Source: DASXAQ01 sp036406615
GTDB taxonomy: Bacteria; Actinomycetota; UBA4738
Direction: 5' to 3'
DNA length: 34,826 bases
Assembly: GCA_036406615.1 (NCBI GenBank)
Contig: DASXAQ010000101.1
Location: 1 to 34,826, forward strand
Program-made: the position numbers and the translations under genes
The notes under the pieces: generated by a model
The model's database searches: none
What the model was told of the DNA's origin: nothing
The model's input: only the letters and a program-made list of their open reading frames with translations
Shown: piece by piece, positions 14,777 through 23,126 of the stretch
How positions within the stretch are numbered: the first letter of the stretch is position 1
Layout: every line of letters starts with the position of its first letter

Positions 14777-15657
14777 CGGTAGCGCAGCAACTGCGGCAGT
14801 GCGACGGCCGTCACCAGGCGGCGGTCGTGCGCGGACTGCTTCGACGCCCATTCGCGGTCCGGCTCCAGCCGAACGGGCCCGGCGCCGAACCGGCTCCAGT
14901 GGCCCGCGGCCGTGTGGTTCGGCCGGAGTCGAACGGTCCGGGCGTCGACGAACGGCATCCCGTTCGCGGGAGATCCCGCGAGCCGCGCGAGCCGCTCGAC
15001 GGTCTCGACGGGGCGGCGCATGAAATCCTCGTAGCGGACCAGGGCCGCCCGCCGCGGCCCGTACCGAATTCGCACCGCGTCGTCGATCGCGTTGAAGCCG
15101 ATCCACTCCCGCATCGTCGTCAGGGGCGGCACGTCGTCTCTTCGCGCCCACGACCACGCCACCGCGCGAGGATCGCGGACGACGTGCACGACGTACGCGT
15201 CCACCCCGGGCGCGAGTCGAAGCGCGGCCGCGTCGCCGGAGCGCTTCGAGGAATCCACGATCACGTGCGCGCCCGTCACGGCCGCGAGCCCCGCATACAG
15301 TCGCGACAGCACGCCGACGTACCCGTCGAGCTCGGGCCGGCCGGCGGTTCGGCCCGGCCGGTGGCCGAGCAGGCGGATCGCGTACCGGACCCGAACGGCG
15401 CGGCGATGCCACCGATCCACGGTCGAGCGGTCGAGCTCGGTCCCGTCCGGCAAGCGAAGCGCGGACGCGATCGCCGGCGCCCAGACCGGGCAGCGGTCGA
15501 ACGCGAGCCCGCAGCCGCAGACCTGCCGGCCGGCCAGGCCCTGTGCCCAGAGCGTGTCGAGCTCGCCCACGTGAACGAAGCCGTCCAGCTCGCCGAGGAC
15601 GTTGCCGAGGATGGTCGTGCCGCTGCCGCCGTGCCCCATCAGGTACAGGACCTTCAC
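14689..15657 (-). CDS. PAPS-dependent sulfotransferase family protein
   Basis: The 322-residue protein begins with the 5'-phosphosulfate-binding loop (Leu-Met-Gly-His-Gly-Gly-Ser-Gly-Thr-Thr, residues 6-15). Its 3'-phosphate motif is Val-Val-His-Val-Val-Arg-Asp-Pro-Arg-Ala near 157-166. It would move sulfate from PAPS to a hydroxyl, perhaps on a glycolipid or glycan. A Cys-x-Cys-x6-Cys set near 47-56 may bind metal or stabilise the fold. I used the GTG at 15657, which gives the usual short lead into the first strand. An in-frame GTG at 15690 overlaps the upstream stop as GTGA and is a fair alternative. The 3' end overlaps the HAD gene by 88 nt. Confidence 0.82.
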   Translation of the reverse strand: MKVLYLMGHGGSGTTILGNVLGELDGFVHVGELDTLWAQGLAGRQVCGCGLAFDRCPVWAPAIASALRLPDGTELDRSTVDRWHRRAVRVRYAIRLLGHRPGRTAGRPELDGYVGVLSRLYAGLAAVTGAHVIVDSSKRSGDAAALRLAPGVDAYVVHVVRDPRAVAWSWARRDDVPPLTTMREWIGFNAIDDAVRIRYGPRRAALVRYEDFMRRPVETVERLARLAGSPANGMPFVDARTVRLRPNHTAAGHWSRFGAGPVRLEPDREWASKQSAHDRRLVTAVALPQLLRYRYPLSVSGRPPTNADTASAKPRPQGRSSR

Positions 15658-15686
15658 CGGGCCGGCGCCCGAATGGTTCGGCGCCG

Positions 15687-16856
15687 TCACCCCGTGTCGC
15701 CGGCAGCGTGCCGATGCGGTTCGGTATCCGGCACGGGAGCCACGCGGGGCGGCCACTGCGATCGCGTGTCCCACACGTGCAGCGCGACAACCTTGGCGGC
15801 CGCGACGGCCGGCACCGCGAAGAACAGCCCCCAGAAGCCGAACAGCGCTCCGCCGACCAGCAGCGAGATGAGGACGGTGACCGGGTGCAGCCGGACGGTC
15901 GGCCGGTGCAGCCGGGGCGTGAGCAGGCGCGTATCCAGGAGCTCGACCAGCGTGAGCACGATGGCGCACGCCAGCGCCAGCGGCCACCCGCCGCGGATGT
16001 GCAGCACGCCTCCGGTCGACGAGCTCGTCGCGAACGCGACGAACAGCGTCGGGACCGCGGCCAGCAGGACCCCGATCAGGGGCACCAGGGCCAGGATGCC
16101 GACCAGCACGCCGAACAGCGCGAAGTACGGGAACCCCACGATCCAGAACCCGAGCGCCGCGGCGTTGCCCAGCAGGAAGGCGACGACCAGCTGTCCGCGG
16201 AAGAAGCTGCCGAGCGTCTGGCTCACACGCGCCCCCAGAGTGAGCGCCTCGTCACGCCGCCCCGCCGGGACGAGCGACGTCGCCTCGCGCGCGATCTTCG
16301 GCAGGTCGACCAGCACGTAGAACGCGATCAGGGGCCCCAGCGCCGCCACCAGCGCGACGCGAACCGCGCCGGACGTCAGCGACGTCACCCGCGAGACGAA
16401 CCTCGACGCGCCGCCGCCTTGCTCGAACGCCTTCACCAGGTCGCCACCGTTGATCGACACGCCCAGCCTGGACGCGAGCGACTGCAGCCCGCGCTGGCCG
16501 CGCGCCAGCAGGTCGGGGACGCCCTTGACGAACTCCGACGCCTGGTGCGTCAGCACCGGGATCAGATACGCCAGGCCCACGCCCACCGCCGCCAGGAACA
16601 CGATGTAGACGGCCAGCGCGCCGATCCAGCGCCGGACTCGGCGCTCCTCCAGCCACGTCACGGTCGGGTTCAGCAGGTACACGACGACGAGCGCCACCAG
16701 CAACGGGGCCAGGATGGCCCGGATGGGGAACAGCGCCCACCGGTACACGACGTAGGCCAGGATGATGATCCCGATGGCCGACCATGCCAGCAGGCCCCAT
16801 CGAGCGGCTCGCGCGACGAAGGGGTTGGAGAAGAAGGGCCCTCGCTCGGCGGTCAT
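15687..16856 (-). CDS. AI-2E family (PerM/YhhT-type) membrane permease
   Basis: The 389-residue protein has the family layout: two N-terminal helices (about 15-65), a third helix near 80-100, a long soluble loop with amphipathic helices (100-190), then a C-terminal bundle of five helices to about 355. The Leu-Asn-Pro segment near 60-65 and the repeated Gly-rich C-terminal helices fit. Family members have been linked to autoinducer-2 export and to Na+/H+ exchange; which applies is unknown. It is divergent from treT, with a 76-nt shared promoter region. The downstream sulfotransferase follows within 30 nt, so the two are probably one transcript. Confidence 0.88.
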   Translation of the reverse strand: MTAERGPFFSNPFVARAARWGLLAWSAIGIIILAYVVYRWALFPIRAILAPLLVALVVVYLLNPTVTWLEERRVRRWIGALAVYIVFLAAVGVGLAYLIPVLTHQASEFVKGVPDLLARGQRGLQSLASRLGVSINGGDLVKAFEQGGGASRFVSRVTSLTSGAVRVALVAALGPLIAFYVLVDLPKIAREATSLVPAGRRDEALTLGARVSQTLGSFFRGQLVVAFLLGNAAALGFWIVGFPYFALFGVLVGILALVPLIGVLLAAVPTLFVAFATSSSTGGVLHIRGGWPLALACAIVLTLVELLDTRLLTPRLHRPTVRLHPVTVLISLLVGGALFGFWGLFFAVPAVAAAKVVALHVWDTRSQWPPRVAPVPDTEPHRHAAGDTG

Positions 16857-16889
16857 CCGGTTCCAATCGTGAGGGGCCGCGGTCCGGCC

Positions 16890-16895
16890 ATTCTA
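16890..16895 (-). promoter_or_regulatory. -10 box TAGAAT of the permease gene
   Basis: TAGAAT on the minus strand lies 33 nt before the ATG at 16856. It is arranged back to back with the treT box at 16919, so the two promoters overlap closely and may compete. Confidence 0.45.
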
Positions 16896-16918
16896 GCCGA
16901 GGGCCGCATTCGGCTCGG

Positions 16919-16924
16919 TAGACT
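16919..16924 (+). promoter_or_regulatory. -10 box TAGACT of treT
   Basis: TAGACT ends 8 nt before the ATG at 16933. No Shine-Dalgarno is present, so the mRNA is predicted to be leaderless. Confidence 0.5.
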
Positions 16925-16932
16925 TCCCCGCA

Positions 16933-18171
16933 ATGCTCACCACGGTCCCGGTTCCGCCGCGGCGCGTCGATGACCTCATCGAGACGGCCGGCGAGCAGGC
17001 CGTGGAGGGGCTTCGTGCGGCGGCCGCGCCGCTGGCGGGGTGCCGGCTGCTGCAGATCAACTCGACGGCGTTCGGCGGCGGCGTCGCGGAGCTGCTCTTC
17101 ACGCAGGTGGCCCTGCTGAACGACCTCGGCATCGACACCCGGTGGCGGGTGATCGAAGGGTCGGACGACTTCTTCTGGATCACCAAGGCGATCCACAACG
17201 CGCTGCAGGGAGCCGAGGTCCCGTGGACGCCGAAGATGCGTTCGACCTACCTGGACCAGGTTCGGTTCAACGCCGAGACGTGGGATGACGACTACGACTT
17301 CGTCATCATCCACGACCCGCAGCCGGCGGCCATCCTGTCGATCCTGGAGGAGGCCGGCACCCGCGGCGGGAGGTGGGCGTGGCGCTGCCACATCGACCTG
17401 ACCGCCGCGTTCGAGCCCGTGTGGGACTTCTTCGCCCCGTTCGTGGATCGCTACGACGCCGCGGTGTTCACCCTGCAGGAGTTCGTCCGGCCGGGCCTGC
17501 ACCATCCGCGGATCGTGGCCGTGCCGCCGTCGATCGACCCAACGTCGCCGAAGAACTGCTGGCTGGGCCACAGCACGATCTACGAAGTGCTCACCCGATA
17601 CGGCGTCGACCGCTCGCGGCCGATCGCGTTACAAGTATCGCGGTTCGACCCGTGGAAGGATCCGCTCGGGGTCATCGACGCCTACCGCCTGGCCAAGCAG
17701 GAGGTCACGGACCTGCAGCTCGTGATGATCGCCTCCATGGCGTCGGACGACCCCGAAGGCATGCACTGGTTCCAGCTGACCGAAGAGCACCGCGACGGCG
17801 ATCCCGACGTCTTCCTTCTGACCAACCTCCAGGGCGTCGGGAATCTCGAGGTGAACGCGTTCCAGCAGGCCTCCACCGTCATCGTGCAGAAGTCGCTGCG
17901 GGAAGGGTTTGGCCTGGTGGTCTCCGAGGGAATGTGGAAGGAGCGGCCGGTGATCGGCGGCAACGTCGGCGGGATCCGGCTGCAGATCGAGGACGGGGAG
18001 AGCGGGTTCCTGGTGGATTCGGTCTCCGAGTGCGCCGAGCGCCTCGTGGGGCTCGTCGCGGACCCGGCCGAGCGGACCCGGATGGGCCGCGCCGCCCGGG
18101 AGCGCGTCCGTGAGCGGTTTCTGACACCCAGGGAGCTGGTGGACTACCTTCAGATGCTGGCGTCCCTCTGA
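16933..18171 (+). CDS. treT: Trehalose glycosyltransferring synthase (TreT), GT4 family
   Basis: The 412-residue GT-B enzyme should join NDP-glucose and free glucose to trehalose in one step. Typical TreT marks are Asn-Ser-Thr-Ala-Phe-Gly-Gly-Gly-Val-Ala-Glu near 43-53, Ile-Ile-His-Asp-Pro-Gln-Pro near 124-130, and Trp-Arg-Cys-His-Ile-Asp. The GT4 acid pair Glu-x7-Glu is Glu-Gly-Phe-Gly-Leu-Val-Val-Ser-Glu near 322-330. Length matches archaeal and actinobacterial TreT. It is followed after 52 nt by the GT20 synthase, so both trehalose routes may be co-expressed. The enzyme direction in the cell (synthesis or breakdown) cannot be told from sequence. Confidence 0.88.
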   Translation: MLTTVPVPPRRVDDLIETAGEQAVEGLRAAAAPLAGCRLLQINSTAFGGGVAELLFTQVALLNDLGIDTRWRVIEGSDDFFWITKAIHNALQGAEVPWTPKMRSTYLDQVRFNAETWDDDYDFVIIHDPQPAAILSILEEAGTRGGRWAWRCHIDLTAAFEPVWDFFAPFVDRYDAAVFTLQEFVRPGLHHPRIVAVPPSIDPTSPKNCWLGHSTIYEVLTRYGVDRSRPIALQVSRFDPWKDPLGVIDAYRLAKQEVTDLQLVMIASMASDDPEGMHWFQLTEEHRDGDPDVFLLTNLQGVGNLEVNAFQQASTVIVQKSLREGFGLVVSEGMWKERPVIGGNVGGIRLQIEDGESGFLVDSVSECAERLVGLVADPAERTRMGRAARERVRERFLTPRELVDYLQMLASL

Positions 18172-18223
18172 GGAGGGCGCGGCCGGCACACGCGGCGTCT
18201 GGAGCCACGGCGGGAGGGCCGGC

Positions 18224-19690
18224 ATGGACGCGAAGCACCAGCGACAGATCATCATCGCCTCCAACCGGGGACCGGTGCAGTTCGAGGTGGGTCCCGGCGG
18301 CGAAGTCGTGACGCGGCGCGGGTCCGGGGGCCTGGTGACCGCGCTGAGCGACACCCTGTCGGCCTCGGGCGGCCTGTGGATCGCGAGCGCGATGACCGAC
18401 GAGGACCGGCGCCAGGCGGCGGCCGGACGCGTCGACGTGGTCTCCGAGGACCTCAAGTACGGGCTGCGATACCTGTCGTTCGAATCGGACGTCTACGACC
18501 GGTACTACAACGGGATCACGAACCGCGTGCTGTGGTTCCTGCACCACTACCTGTGGGACACCGCGCGCACGCCGGTGTTCGACCTGGACACATACCGCTC
18601 GTGGGATGCGTTCCGGGACGTGAACCAGGCCTTCGCCGAAGCGCTGGCCGAGGAGGGCGGCCACCTGGGCGGCTCGCCGGCCTACCTGGTGCAGGACTAC
18701 CAGCTGTCGCTGGTTCCCGACATGCTGCGCCGCCTGAACCGCGACGCGGCGATCGTGCACTTCTCGCACATCCCGTTCGCCGGGCCGCGGTACATCCGGA
18801 TGATGCCCGAGGTGATGCGCCTGGAGCTGTTCGAGGGGCTCCTGGGCGCGGATGTCCTGGGCTTCCACTCGGACACATGGGCGCAGAACTTCCTGCTGGG
18901 CTGCCGGTCGATCCCCGGCGCCGCCGTGGACCCGCGCCGCCGCGCCATCCGCTGGCGGGACCGCACCGTTCGCGTCGGCGTATACCCGATCGCCATCGAC
19001 GCACGCGGCCTGAAGGAAGAGACGAAGCGACCGGAGGTGCGCGCCGCGCGGCGGGCGCTCACCCGCTGGCGGGAGGATTCGCGCGTGATCGTGCGCGTCG
19101 ACCGCACCGACCTGTCGAAGAACATCATCCGCGGGTTCCTGGCGTTCGAGGAGATGATCCGGGAGCACCCGGAGTGGCGCCGCCGAGTCCGGTTCCTGGC
19201 GCTGCTGAACCCCTCGCGCCAGGACATGGAGGAGTACCAGATCTACACCGACGACTGCGTCGAGGCCGTGCAGCGCGTGAACCGCGAGCTGGGCGCGCCC
19301 GGGTGGCAACCGATCGAGCTGTTCCTGCGCGAGGACTACCCGAACACGCTCGCGGCCTACGAGCAGTACGACGTGATGGTCGTCAACCCCGTCTACGACG
19401 GGATGAACCTGGTCGCGAAGGAGGGCCCGGCACTGAACCGCCGCGGCGGCGTGCTGATCCTTTCCGAGAACGCCGGGGCGTTCCACGAACTCGGCCGGTA
19501 CGCGCTCGGCGTGAACCCGTTCGACATCCACCAGACCGCGGAGGCGATGTGGCGCGCGCTGGAGATGGGCGAGGACGAGCGCGTGCGCAGGGCCCGGGGC
19601 TTGCGCGCCGCGGTCCGCCGCAACACGCCGGACCGGTGGGTGAGCGCGCAGCTCGCCGACCTGGCTCGGATCCGGCCGGTCACGGACTGA
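18224..19690 (+). CDS. otsA: GT20 alpha,alpha-trehalose-phosphate synthase (OtsA type)
   Basis: The 488-residue enzyme should make trehalose 6-phosphate from NDP-glucose and glucose 6-phosphate. GT20 signatures are Ala-Ser-Asn-Arg-Gly-Pro-Val (13-19), Gly-Ser-Gly-Gly-Leu-Val, Gln-Asp-Tyr-Gln-Leu near 166-170, Leu-Gly-Ala-Asp-Val-Leu-Gly-Phe-His, Val-Asp-Arg-Thr-Asp-Leu-Ser-Lys near 290-297 (the Arg and Lys that hold phosphate), and Asp-Gly-Met-Asn-Leu-Val-Ala-Lys-Glu near 393-401. Several motifs differ from the E. coli form, as in a diverged actinobacterial branch, so an acceptor other than glucose 6-phosphate is possible. GGGAGGG lies 5 nt before the ATG. The 3' end overlaps convergent otsB by 11 nt. 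Confidence 0.88.
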   Translation: MDAKHQRQIIIASNRGPVQFEVGPGGEVVTRRGSGGLVTALSDTLSASGGLWIASAMTDEDRRQAAAGRVDVVSEDLKYGLRYLSFESDVYDRYYNGITNRVLWFLHHYLWDTARTPVFDLDTYRSWDAFRDVNQAFAEALAEEGGHLGGSPAYLVQDYQLSLVPDMLRRLNRDAAIVHFSHIPFAGPRYIRMMPEVMRLELFEGLLGADVLGFHSDTWAQNFLLGCRSIPGAAVDPRRRAIRWRDRTVRVGVYPIAIDARGLKEETKRPEVRAARRALTRWREDSRVIVRVDRTDLSKNIIRGFLAFEEMIREHPEWRRRVRFLALLNPSRQDMEEYQIYTDDCVEAVQRVNRELGAPGWQPIELFLREDYPNTLAAYEQYDVMVVNPVYDGMNLVAKEGPALNRRGGVLILSENAGAFHELGRYALGVNPFDIHQTAEAMWRALEMGEDERVRRARGLRAAVRRNTPDRWVSAQLADLARIRPVTD

Positions 19691-20441
19691 CCAGCGCGCG
19701 CAGCAGCTCGAGCAGCCCCTCGGGGCCGTCGACGACAACGTCCGCAGCGTCCAGCAGGCCTTGCGGCGTCTCGGGGCCGCGCACCGCGATCTTCGCCGTC
19801 GAACACCCTTGCCGCGCGAGCGCATCCAGCGCCGCGAACGCATCCAGGTCGGCAACGTCGTCGCCGGCGTAGCCGCACGCGGCCAGCTCGCGCCGGCGCA
19901 TCGCCGCCGTCACCGCCGATCCCTTGCCCGGCGTGCCGGCCGGCGCCACCTCCAGCACGCGCTTGCCGGCCAGCAGCTCCAGCCCGTGGCGCCCGGCCAC
20001 GGCGCGCAGCGCCCGCGTCAGCTCCCGCTCCGCCGCAGCCTCGTCCGCGGCGCCGCGATAGTGCACCGCGAGCGAGGGGCCCTTGTCCTCGACCCACGAG
20101 CCGGGGACGCCGTCGGCGGCGCGGGTGACGTCCGAACGCACGGCACCGCTCGCCGCCGGCGCGTCCGCCGCCAGGCCGTACAGGCCGAACACCTCGACGC
20201 CGTCGGCGTCCTCCACGCCCAGCAGACGCCGGACCACGTTGGCGGGGCGTCCGCTGCAGATCGCGACGAGCGCGAACGTCGCCGCCGCGCGGCGCAGGAG
20301 CTCCGTGGCCCCGGGCACGGGTCGCGCCAGCTCCGGCCGCGCCACGATCTCGGACAGCGTGCCGTCGAAGTCAAGGAACAGGCCGGAAGCCGAAGGACGG
20401 TCTCGAAGCGGCGCCAGCGCGGGCGGCAGGAGCCGCGTCAC
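19680..20441 (-). CDS. otsB: Trehalose-6-phosphate phosphatase (OtsB)
   Basis: The 253-residue HAD phosphatase should turn trehalose 6-phosphate into trehalose. Motifs: Phe-Leu-Asp-Phe-Asp-Gly-Thr-Leu with D24 and D26, Cys-Ser-Gly-Arg-Pro near 62, the motif-3 Lys in Thr-Pro-Gly-Lys-Gly near 173, and Gly-Asp-Asp-Val-Ala-Asp-Leu-Asp near 192. Glu-Asp-Lys-Gly with a following His-Tyr-Arg fits the OtsB cap region. It faces otsA and shares 11 nt of 3' end, so the two phosphate-route genes are on opposite strands. The start is a GTG 16 nt after the LytR_C gene, with which it is probably co-transcribed. Confidence 0.92.
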   Translation of the reverse strand: MTRLLPPALAPLRDRPSASGLFLDFDGTLSEIVARPELARPVPGATELLRRAAATFALVAICSGRPANVVRRLLGVEDADGVEVFGLYGLAADAPAASGAVRSDVTRAADGVPGSWVEDKGPSLAVHYRGAADEAAAERELTRALRAVAGRHGLELLAGKRVLEVAPAGTPGKGSAVTAAMRRRELAACGYAGDDVADLDAFAALDALARQGCSTAKIAVRGPETPQGLLDAADVVVDGPEGLLELLRALVSP

Positions 20442-20457
20442 CGGCCGGCGGGGCGAA

Positions 20458-20952
20458 TCAGGTGGAGGACGCGGACGGCGAGGGCGACGTCCCCAGGTCC
20501 GCGCCCAGGATCACGGTGAGCGCCACGTTCGCATGGATGGACGACGGCTTCGGCTTGACCAGCGCCGTCGGGTAGTAGCGCTGCTTCATGGCCTCGGCGT
20601 TGGCCCTGGCCCCCGACCGGTAGTAGATCGTCGTGTGGGTGTAGGTGACGGGCGCCTGCTCCACCGCGATGACCTTGTAGCCGGCGTGGCGCAGGCGCTG
20701 CGCCTGCTCGGCGGCCAGGCCGGTGGTCTGCGTGCCGTTCAGCACCTGGATCCGGACGTTCTTCACCAGGTCCCGGCTCGGCGAGGCCGGAGCGCTCGGT
20801 GAGATCGACGGCGACACCGACGGCGACGGCGTCGGCGAGGCCGGCGGCGCGACCGCCTGGCTTGGGTTGCCGCTGAACGCCTGGCCGATCAGGATCGCGC
20901 CGAGCACGACGGCCGCCGCCAGGATCAGCCCACGGATGGCGGAGGTGGTCAT
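20458..20952 (-). CDS. Membrane-anchored LytR_C domain protein
   Basis: The 164-residue protein has one N-terminal membrane segment (about 7-26) and a Pro/Ser-rich linker (about 30-58). A LytR_C domain follows (about 64-150), with Val-Leu-Asn-Gly-Thr, Gly-Leu-Ala-Ala-Glu, a Gly-Tyr-Lys-Val strand and Thr-Thr-Ile-Tyr-Tyr-Arg-Ser-Gly. This domain is found at the end of LytR-CpsA-Psr wall-glycopolymer transferases and alone in actinobacteria; its function is unknown. The soluble part should face the cell wall. A TAGGAT box ends 9 nt before the ATG, so it looks leaderless. Confidence 0.88.
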   Translation of the reverse strand: MTTSAIRGLILAAAVVLGAILIGQAFSGNPSQAVAPPASPTPSPSVSPSISPSAPASPSRDLVKNVRIQVLNGTQTTGLAAEQAQRLRHAGYKVIAVEQAPVTYTHTTIYYRSGARANAEAMKQRYYPTALVKPKPSSIHANVALTVILGADLGTSPSPSASST

Positions 20953-20961
20953 CGGGCCACG

Positions 20962-20967
20962 ATCCTA
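20962..20967 (-). promoter_or_regulatory. -10 box TAGGAT of the LytR_C gene
   Basis: TAGGAT on the minus strand (20967-20962) ends 9 nt before the ATG at 20952, with no ribosome-binding site between. A leaderless transcript carrying the LytR_C gene and otsB is predicted. Confidence 0.5.
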
Positions 20968-21020
20968 CCGGGCCGCCCGCCGCTCGGTACAGCCGGGCGC
21001 CGGCGGGACGCCGGGGCGCT

Positions 21021-22268
21021 TCACGGGTACAGCCCGCGCGTTCGATGCGCCTCGGCGACGCGGCCGACCCCGACGATCGTGGCCGCCTCGCGCATGGTGA
21101 CCTTGCGGTCCTCGGCCTCGCGCAGCACGTCGACGTATGCCTTCTCCATCATCTTGCGCAGGCGTTCGTTCACCTCGTCCTCGTCCCAGGAGTAGGACTG
21201 CAGGTCCTGCACCCACTCGAAGTAGGAAACCGTCACGCCGCCGGAGTTCGCCAGGATGTCCGGGACCACCAGCACGCCGCGGTCGCGGAAGACATCGTCC
21301 GCCTCGGGCGTGGTCGGGCCGTTCGCCGCCTCGACGATGACGGAGGCCTTCACGCGGTCCGCGTTGTCCCTCGTCAGCTGGTTCTCGATGGCGGCCGGGA
21401 TCAGCACGTCGCAGTCGAGCTCCAGCAGCTCGGCGTTCGACACCGCCTCGCCGCCCTCGTAGCCCGTCAACGATCCGGCCGCGGCCTGGTACGTCGCGAG
21501 CCCCTGATACGACAAGCCGTTCGGGTTGTACACGCCACCGGCGACGTCGGACGCCCCGACGACCACGCACCCGGCCTGCTGCAGCAGCTCCACGCTGTTC
21601 GCGCCGACGTTGCCGAAGCCCTGGATGATCACGCGCGTGTCCTCCACGGCCATCCCGCGATGCTTCAGCGTCGCCAGCGTCGTGTACGTCACGCCGCGGG
21701 CCGTCGCCTTCACGCGGCCGAGCGAGCCGCCGATCGACAACGGCTTGCCGGTGACGACCGCCCCGACCGAGAAGCCCGATCGCGTCGAGTACGTGTCCAT
21801 GATCCACGCCATGACCTGTTCGTTGGTGCCCATGTCCGGTGCGGGGATGTCGCGCTCGGGCCCGATCATCAGCAGGATCTCGGAGGTGTAGCGGCGGGTC
21901 ATGCGCTCCAGCTCGAACATGGACAGCGACTTCGGGTCGACGACCACACCGCCCTTCGCGCCGCCGTACGGGATCCCGACCACGGCGCACTTCCAGGTCA
22001 TCCACATGGCCAGCGCCTTCACCTCGTCCAGGGTGACCGCAGGGTGATAGCGGATGCCGCCCTTGGTCGGTCCGCGCGACGTGTTGTGGTGCACTCGGTA
22101 TCCGGTGAAAACCCGGACCGACCCGTCGTCCATGCGCGTGGGGATCGACACCTCGAGCGTGCGGCGCGGGCTGCGCAGCGTCTCGTGAACCCCCGGGTCG
22201 AGGTTCATGATCCGGGCGGCATCGTCCAGCTGTTTGAGGGCGGATTCCCAGGCGGAACCGGTGCTCAC
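21021..22268 (-). CDS. gdhA: Glutamate dehydrogenase (Glu/Leu/Phe/Val family)
   Basis: The 415-residue enzyme interconverts glutamate and 2-oxoglutarate plus ammonia. It shows Gly-Pro-Thr-Lys-Gly-Gly-Ile-Arg-Tyr-His-Pro (66-76, with K69), K93, catalytic K105 in Pro-Tyr-Gly-Gly-Ala-Lys-Gly-Gly, and Ile-Pro-Ala-Pro-Asp-Met-Gly-Thr near 140. A dinucleotide fold begins at Gly-Phe-Gly-Asn-Val-Gly near 215. Length and pattern fit the hexameric, mostly NAD-dependent type; leucine or other substrates cannot be excluded. The GTG start is 9 nt after a TAGAGT box. Confidence 0.93.
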   Translation of the reverse strand: MSTGSAWESALKQLDDAARIMNLDPGVHETLRSPRRTLEVSIPTRMDDGSVRVFTGYRVHHNTSRGPTKGGIRYHPAVTLDEVKALAMWMTWKCAVVGIPYGGAKGGVVVDPKSLSMFELERMTRRYTSEILLMIGPERDIPAPDMGTNEQVMAWIMDTYSTRSGFSVGAVVTGKPLSIGGSLGRVKATARGVTYTTLATLKHRGMAVEDTRVIIQGFGNVGANSVELLQQAGCVVVGASDVAGGVYNPNGLSYQGLATYQAAAGSLTGYEGGEAVSNAELLELDCDVLIPAAIENQLTRDNADRVKASVIVEAANGPTTPEADDVFRDRGVLVVPDILANSGGVTVSYFEWVQDLQSYSWDEDEVNERLRKMMEKAYVDVLREAEDRKVTMREAATIVGVGRVAEAHRTRGLYP

Positions 22269-22277
22269 GGCGGCTCT

Positions 22278-22283
22278 ACTCTA
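22278..22283 (-). promoter_or_regulatory. -10 box TAGAGT of gdhA
   Basis: TAGAGT on the minus strand ends 9 nt before the GTG at 22268; leaderless start predicted. It is divergent from the TAGGCT box at 22340. Confidence 0.5.
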
Positions 22284-22339
22284 GCGGGACGGGCCACGCG
22301 GGACGGCTTCGGCGCGGCCTCCGCCGCGCGCCCACCCGG

Positions 22340-22345
22340 TAGGCT
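22340..22345 (+). promoter_or_regulatory. -10 box TAGGCT of the Pyridox_ox_2 gene
   Basis: TAGGCT ends 7 nt before the ATG at 22353; leaderless start predicted. Confidence 0.5.
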
Positions 22346-22352
22346 CTCGGCC

Positions 22353-23015
22353 ATGGACCTGCCGCAGACGGCGCGCACCCGCATCCGTCGCCATCCCGAG
22401 CGCGGCCACTACGATCGCGCGACGCTGGACGCGATCCTGGACCGCGGGTTCGTCTGCCATCTCGGGTTCTGCGTCGACGGGCTCCCCCAGGTGACCCCGA
22501 CGCTGTATGCGCGCGACGGCGACGACCTCCTCGTGCACGGGTCGTCGGCCAGCGGCACGCTTCGATCCCTGCGGCGCGGCATCGACGTGAGCGTCGCGGT
22601 CACGCTGGTGGACGGGCTCGTGCTGGCGCATTCGGCCTTCAGCCATTCGATCAACTACCGGTCCGCGGTGGTGTTCGGCCGCGCCGAGCCGATCGAGGAG
22701 CGCGACGACAAGCTGCGCGCCCTTCGGACGCTCACGGAGCACCTGCTCCCGGGACGCTGGCACGAAGCGCGGCCGCCGACCGACGACGAGCTTCGCCAGA
22801 CGATGGTGCTCACGCTGCCCATCGACGAGGCTTCGGCGAAGGTCCGCACCGGGCCTCCCAAGGACGAACCCGACCCGGACGCGCCGGTGTGGGCTGGAGA
22901 GCTCCCGCTCCGCGTCGTGGCGGGCGACCCGGTCGCGTTCGCCGGCCAGGACCCGGCCTTGCCGCTCACGCCCGCCGTGGAGGCGTTTCGCCGGTCCCAC
23001 CTGCGGGGAGACTGA
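22353..23015 (+). CDS. Flavin-binding PNPOx-like protein (Pyridox_ox_2 type)
   Basis: The 220-residue protein matches the NimA-like flavin-nucleotide-binding group. It opens with Arg-Arg-His-Pro-Glu-Arg-Gly-His-Tyr-Asp-Arg. Further marks are Val-Cys-His-Leu-Gly-Phe-Cys-Val-Asp-Gly-Leu-Pro-Gln-Val-Thr-Pro-Thr-Leu-Tyr near 33-51, His-Gly-Ser-Ser-Ala-Ser-Gly near 61, and Phe-Ser-His-Ser-Ile-Asn-Tyr-Arg-Ser near 90-98. A late Pro-Val-Trp-Ala-Gly follows. These proteins bind FMN and often reduce nitro compounds or have unknown substrates. The ATG at 22353 is supported by the -10 box; longer in-frame readings run across gdhA and are not real. Confidence 0.9.
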   Translation: MDLPQTARTRIRRHPERGHYDRATLDAILDRGFVCHLGFCVDGLPQVTPTLYARDGDDLLVHGSSASGTLRSLRRGIDVSVAVTLVDGLVLAHSAFSHSINYRSAVVFGRAEPIEERDDKLRALRTLTEHLLPGRWHEARPPTDDELRQTMVLTLPIDEASAKVRTGPPKDEPDPDAPVWAGELPLRVVAGDPVAFAGQDPALPLTPAVEAFRRSHLRGD

Positions 23016-23067
23016 GCCCGGGCACCGCGCTTCGCCACCGGCGGACTCCGAACTGAGCGCCAGCCCG

Positions 23068-23073
23068 TAGAAT
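23068..23073 (+). promoter_or_regulatory. -10 box TAGAAT of the GT2-methyltransferase gene
   Basis: TAGAAT lies 53 nt before the ATG at 23127, so this gene should have a leader of about 45 nt. Confidence 0.4.
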
Positions 23074-23126
23074 CCCGGGCGGCGGACGCCGGTCCCCGAA
23101 CCCTGAAGGGCACTTCGAGCACGGAA

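Noticed and set aside
15543..16973. Long plus-strand ORF opposite the sulfotransferase and permease
   Set aside because: It is rich in Arg, Gln and Asp in low-complexity runs and lies opposite well-recognised genes; a GC-rich shadow frame.
17879..19855. 658-residue minus-strand ORF opposite treT/otsA
   Set aside because: Shadow of the trehalose genes; composition dominated by Arg, Ala, Pro and His.
20770..20870. Short repeats of Pro/Ser codons
   Set aside because: They encode the flexible linker of the LytR_C protein; ordinary low-complexity coding sequence.
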